The notes below the pieces were generated by a model. It was not told the origin of the DNA and did not search any database. It saw nothing but the letters and a program-made list of their open reading frames with translations. This document shows, piece by piece, positions 56,021 to 64,000 of a stretch of 64,000 nucleotides of DNA. Source of the stretch: Eleginops maclovinus (taxonomy: Eukaryota; Chordata; Actinopteri; Perciformes; Eleginopidae); assembly GCF_036324505.1 (NCBI RefSeq), contig NC_086360.1:5898546-5962545 (forward strand). Reading direction: 5' to 3'. Position 1 is the first letter of the stretch. Every line of letters begins with the position of its first letter. Both the position numbers and the translations under genes were made by a program.

Positions 56021-56339
56021 TTTCCCTAAAAGAAATAATATAGGTTTCTCTCATCTCATATTATCTTAAAAGTGCAGCTGGATATCGGAACTGATATCTT
56101 AATGGATTTACTGTTGTTTAGCTAAATCTAAAATTATATCCTGTTTTAGTTTGACAATAATATGTTGTATTCATAATCAGAACACATTGTATTAATAATT
56201 TAAAAAACCCATGTTTTAAAAAAGAAAATCATTGATGTTTGTGTCCTTTTTGACCTTTTTACTCTCTGCAATTCATTTGTTTGATTTTTCATGATAAATC
56301 ATGATTTTCCCTCGTCGCTGATTTACAATGCAGCCCGAC

Positions 56340-56413
56340 AGTCTCAGCTGAGGGCAACAGAATCTAAATTTCTTCTTCCTCGTGGTGCACTCTGGGATTT
56401 TATGTAAACCAAC
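56340..56413 (+). promoter_or_regulatory. ptges2: ptges2 proximal promoter/5' UTR
   Basis: The 74 bases before the ptges2 ATG lack a TATA box. They contain TTCTTCCTCG, which includes an ETS-like core, and GTGCACTCTGGGATTTT, which resembles part of a ZNF143/Staf site. Both fit a housekeeping-type promoter. The start codon lies in ACCAACATGGCGG, a good Kozak context with A at -3 and G at +4. Confidence 0.35.
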
Positions 56414-60383
<3,970 letters not shown>

Positions 60384-60877
60384 GTGGAACATCGAGCCTC
60401 AGAGAGACTGGACAGTAAAACTTCCAGAGAGATGGACAGTGAGCAGCTGCAAGACGTCCTGCTTTTATTGTGAAAACGGTTAGAGAACCTGCTGGAGTCA
60501 CAGTAATTTAGACCTAGCCTCAGATATTGATGTAGATAAACAGATAACATACATGAAACCTCTGTCGGGCGATATCTAATTCTTCAATTTAATTTCCAAG
60601 CTGCTTTTGGTGGAGAATCCTTCAAATCACCTGTTAAATGACAATTTACTGACACCTGCAGCTGAGATGTGGGAACTGCAGAAACTGTGTTTTCCATAAA
60701 TAATACAGGATTTCCACTTACCATGACCAAAAAAATGATGTAATTCGACATCTGCTTTTAATTCACACACGGTTCTGTTTGTTTATTTTCCTTCCAAGAT
60801 AAAATGGTTTATTTGAGTGGTTCTCAACCAAAGACTTTGGCTCCTGCAAAGGACTCAAGTGTCTTGTATTTATGAAA

Positions 60878-60883
60878 AATAAA
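60878..60883 (+). terminator. ptges2: Candidate ptges2 polyadenylation signal (AATAAA)
   Basis: An AATAAA hexamer lies about 495 bases after the ptges2 stop codon, within AT-rich sequence followed by T-rich DNA. A second AATAAA at 61652-61657 would give a longer 3' UTR. Choice between them needs transcript ends. Confidence 0.45.
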
Positions 60884-61708
60884 AAAGCTACAAATATATA
60901 TTATCATTTTGTTCACATTTTTCTCATAGAAATTGCAATCCTAGCTCTGACAGTAAACTTTGTTACAGGTAAAAATCATATCAGGTTGTCTCTATTTCAG
61001 CTGATGTTTTCTGTGTAACTGATTCAGGATCAGCTTGACAGCACGGTATTGATAAGCTCATCTGTTGCTGTTCTCTTTGGGGTTAAATTTAATAACGCGT
61101 GAGAACTGGTGAGCTGCCAGTTTGAATATTTAATATGCAAGCTGCAGATCAAATTTCTTGAATTAATTGTGCTAAAACCAACTCAATGTGCATAGTTGTA
61201 AAAAATGGAAAAATAAAAAGAGGGAACGTATGATTTGTGTTTGAAAAGTTATTAAACATAGGATTGTGCAGGATTGTTTCCTGGGATAGATTTAATATTG
61301 GGTCAGTAGTGCAATGAATATTGTAGTTTTTCCATCAATCATATGTATACGTCATATTTGACGAATTACCTTTAAGTTGTGGTACTAAATAAGACAAACA
61401 CTAAGCCTCACTTGTTAAAACCATCAGCTCATATCCACGTCCTTCTAACCATCAATTTAAAACCCGATGCATTACAGTCACATCAATAATCATCATAAGA
61501 GTAAAAAACTCAAGCAAGTGCGAACTGACATTTCTTAATCAAAAATGTTTTAAAATTCAGACATTTACAGATTTGAGGCTAAAATACGCAAGTTTTTGAG
61601 CAGGTGATGTTCAGTTGAGTGACACTTCTTTGAGGTTTAGAATTGTTGTTCAATAAAGTTTTGAATTAAAACAACACGGAAAAGTTTGATGGACTCACCC
61701 CCGAACCT

Positions 61709-61807
61709 ATGTTGTCTCGCGGCTGCCGACGACTCCTCCAGACGTTTTCTCGTCAGCAGCTCCGTCGGTCGAGCAGCAAGCCCGGTCTCCGGTGTATTTT
61801 TCAGGGG
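61709..61807 (+). CDS. Candidate first exon encoding a mitochondrial targeting presequence
   Basis: In a short CpG-rich island, an ATG at 61709 opens 33 codons ending GGG|GTAAAC. The peptide (beginning MLSRGCRRLLQTFSRQQLRR) has many Arg, many Ser/Leu and no acidic residue, which is the classic composition of a cleavable mitochondrial presequence. No following plus-strand exon was recognised before 64,000, so the gene is unnamed. The Kozak context is weak (C at -3). A competing reading is a minus-strand untranslated exon with donor GGG|GTGAGT at about 61,697. Either way the island looks like a promoter with a first exon. Confidence 0.35.
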
Positions 61808-61930
61808 GTAAACATGTGAACAGTCTCCGTGGGTGACTGTCTTCCCTTGCCAGCGTGGTAGCCCCCCACGGCCCCAAACCGGTTATGTCTCGTGTGTGAC
61901 AGGTATCACTCATAAAGGGTAATGAGTACC

Positions 61931-62412
61931 AGAGATGGGAAGTAACTAAGTACATTCATTACGGAACTGTACTTAAGGTCAGTTTTGAGGTACTTAAGGT
62001 CTTAAGTATATCCATTAAATGCTAGTTTTATACTTCTACCTCACTACATTTAAAAAGGGAAATAATGGAATTGTACTCCACTGCATTTATTTAACCGCTT
62101 TAGCTACTTTTAACAAAATGCATCTCTAATTAAACTAGTAGACTTACTCTTAAGTCACAAGGATTACAATTATTTAAATATTTTACAAAAAGTCAATCAC
62201 AACTTTGTAGTAAAATGCAACAATACTATTTAGAAAGGTCACATAATTATACATAAGGCCATTTTTCATACTTTAAGTACATTTTGCTGATAATACTGTT
62301 GTAATTTTACTTAACATTTTATATGCAAGACTTTTACTTGTAGTGGAGTGTTCTCACAATAATTCATTGGTACTTTTACTCAAGTAAAGCTGAATACTTC
62401 TTCCACCACCTG
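61931..62412. mobile_element. Teleost hAT-like repeat rich in ACTTGAGTAAA, two-ended copy
   Basis: Begins CAGAGATGGGAAGTAACTAA and ends GAATACTTCTTCCACCACCTG, the inverse of the terminus at 24,917. Both ends present; no clear 8-bp duplication was visible. Confidence 0.55.
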
Positions 62413-63348
62413 CCTAAAAAAACTCCCCCCATCTCATAACAAAGCATTACAATACTTGAGGTTCCAAAAGTACTTACAGAATAATATCTGTATGAATACT
62501 TCCGATCAATGAGCAATTTAAATACAAAATAATTACATTAAAACATATTTAGTGTAGAAAGTAAAAGAACATTAGAATATTCGATAAGTCAAGGGATTGT
62601 CCAAACTTATTTGAAAAAAATACCGACAGGATAACAAAGCTGTTCAGTAAACTGTTGATGTGGTTTTATTTCAGACATTTGTCATAATCTGAATATTATT
62701 ACATAATTTTCAGATTTCTGTTTCAAAATGAACGCAGAATAATTTGGTTGTGCGCCTCAGCAGTTTTGCGGTTAAATTCCCTCAATATTTATGATTTTGG
62801 GATTCATTTATTCTCAATGCTGAGGCGACAGCAAACATGTTTTCCACATGGTGGATTCATAAAAAACATAAATAGCAGAAAAAAAACATTCAAAACTGTT
62901 TTGAGTTGAACAGCCACTATTATAATAAAAACAAGCTGTAGTGGCTACAGTTTGAGTTAAACTGATATAAACATCTTCAAATTCAACACGCAAATGATTT
63001 AGTATATTCTAAAGCTGTAAGGAGCAGGAAAACAATGTTTAAACACATTGGTGTTAAAGTGCTTCCTTTTGGCAGATAGCGTTTCAATTCTGTTGAATTA
63101 GCGTAGTTATGCCTCCGCTATGCCACCGTCGACCAACTGACACAAAGTTCATAAATCCACAGAAACCATGCTACTCTCACTAACAACAATCTCCCTCCAG
63201 CAGCAACTTCGCTTTTCCTCCCAAGAACTCACTAAGCCGGCTTTAAGTTCCAAACCTCAAAGCACATTTCCCTCTCTCTGCTTAATTCAATCCTAAATGC
63301 CATCATGCAGAAACATCCAACATGGGGACTCCTCCTCCTCCTCCTCCT
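62413..63348. other. Intergenic or intronic, nothing recognised
   Basis: AT-rich, no repeat ends or exons recognised before the terminal exon at 63,349. Confidence 0.35.
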
Positions 63349-63905
63349 TCAGGAACTCCAAAAAGCTGAGTTCAGCTGGCCTTTTGGAGGACGAATCTGT
63401 CGGCTCTGTAGTGACGTCTGCAAGCGGAAGGAGAAAATATTAGTTCCCAAAAACAAAACAGACCCAAGATTGAGATCACACAAACTAATTATCACTCTTA
63501 TTGAATGTTTATTACACAGCCTTATTGAACACTCAATTCTAATTGGTCAATTTGGAAATCTGTTTTTTTCCCCGATAGCAGTTGCTAAGGACGCTCTGAT
63601 CAAGGGACTATGTGCAGTCATATCAATCTACAGAGAGAAGTCCGGTCAATTTAACATCAACCTTGGCCAAAATAACACTTGAAACTTGTTTTGTTTGTTA
63701 CCCTGTTCTTTCCCCTCAACTATGTAAGCAAATGCTGCGCAGACACGGTATTATCCCTTTTGAACCCTGAATTGGTTATAAGGCGATTTAAAAGACATAA
63801 AACATAACGGTACATTACAACATTAGCGGTGGGTAGTGTACCTCTAGAAAGTGTTTGAGTCTGATGACGGAGCCCATCTGTCCACTGCTGGTCACCGCTT
63901 CAATT
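63349..63905 (-). CDS. Probable last two coding exons of an unidentified minus-strand gene
   Basis: Exon 63905-63842 (acceptor CTCCAG, donor GAG|GTACAC) has a single open frame of 21 codons containing VTSSGQMGSVIRLKHFLE and ends in phase 0. The next acceptor TTGCAG at 63418 opens a frame (TSLQSRQIRPPKGQLNSAF) that stops with TGA at 63349. The pair would form the C-terminus of a protein encoded mainly beyond 64,000. A different frame of the second exon stays open longer and includes a run of Glu from a GAG repeat, but its phase does not match. I do not recognise the protein. Confidence is higher for the 63842-63905 exon than for the terminal exon. Confidence 0.4.
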
Positions 63906-64000
63906 CTGGAGACACAGAAGACACACAATCAGCAAATCAGACTGACTGGAGGGAGTGTAAACGTTAACATATTCCTCCCGATGGTGAAAAACTGTTTTTA

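Noticed and set aside
63305..63682. 125-codon plus-strand frame with a Leu run resembling a signal peptide
   Set aside because: The Leu run comes from a CTC repeat, and the frame is opposite the better-supported minus-strand terminal exon.

Overview
This window is vertebrate nuclear DNA, most likely from a ray-finned (teleost) fish. The genes are split into short exons with GT/AG splice sites. The introns are long and AT-rich, with very long CA/TG microsatellites. The interspersed repeats are of kinds typical of fish: an L1-clade LINE, hAT DNA transposons, tRNA-derived SINEs and many short TTAA-flanked elements. I see no bacterial, phage or CRISPR features, and no clearly new defence or metabolic system. 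The value lies in two recognisable host genes and an unusually readable record of nested mobile elements.

Host genes. Positions 2,093 to about 46,015 (possibly to 54,897), minus strand, hold the 5' part of ralgds, the Ral guanine nucleotide dissociation stimulator. Seven common exons encode the RasGEF N-terminal (REM) region and the start of the CDC25 catalytic domain. The rest of the catalytic domain and the Ras-association domain lie beyond position 1. At least two alternative first exons (21,440-21,628 and 45,920-46,015), and perhaps a third (54,877-54,897), all end in phase 0 and can join the same second exon at 6,755. Positions 56,414-60,383, plus strand, hold a complete seven-exon ptges2 (membrane-associated prostaglandin E synthase 2, 382 residues). 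If the 54.9 kb exon is real, ralgds and ptges2 are head to head across less than 1.6 kb containing a CpG-rich block. At the right edge are two weaker predictions: a plus-strand first exon that looks like a mitochondrial presequence (61,709-61,807), and the last two exons of an unidentified minus-strand gene (63,349-63,905).

Mobile elements. A nearly intact L1-type retrotransposon (27,856-33,560) has a perfect 15-bp target-site duplication, an intact ORF1 and an ORF2 broken by one in-frame TGA. Just beyond it is an internally deleted hAT transposon (33,691-35,812) with an 8-bp duplication and a likely solo LTR nested inside. A second, non-autonomous hAT element (22,153-22,979) also has a perfect 8-bp duplication. 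Thirteen copies or fragments of one TTAA-flanked, roughly 440-bp MITE-like family are scattered through both introns and intergenic DNA. Several tRNA-derived SINEs, LINE 3' ends, foldback elements and low-complexity tracts fill much of the remainder.

Arrangement. The 15-kb and 24-kb ralgds introns carry most of the repeats. A 220-bp tract that is (UG)n in the transcript begins 36 nt after the donor of the 45.9 kb first exon. All gene names come from recognising protein sequence by eye; no database search was possible.
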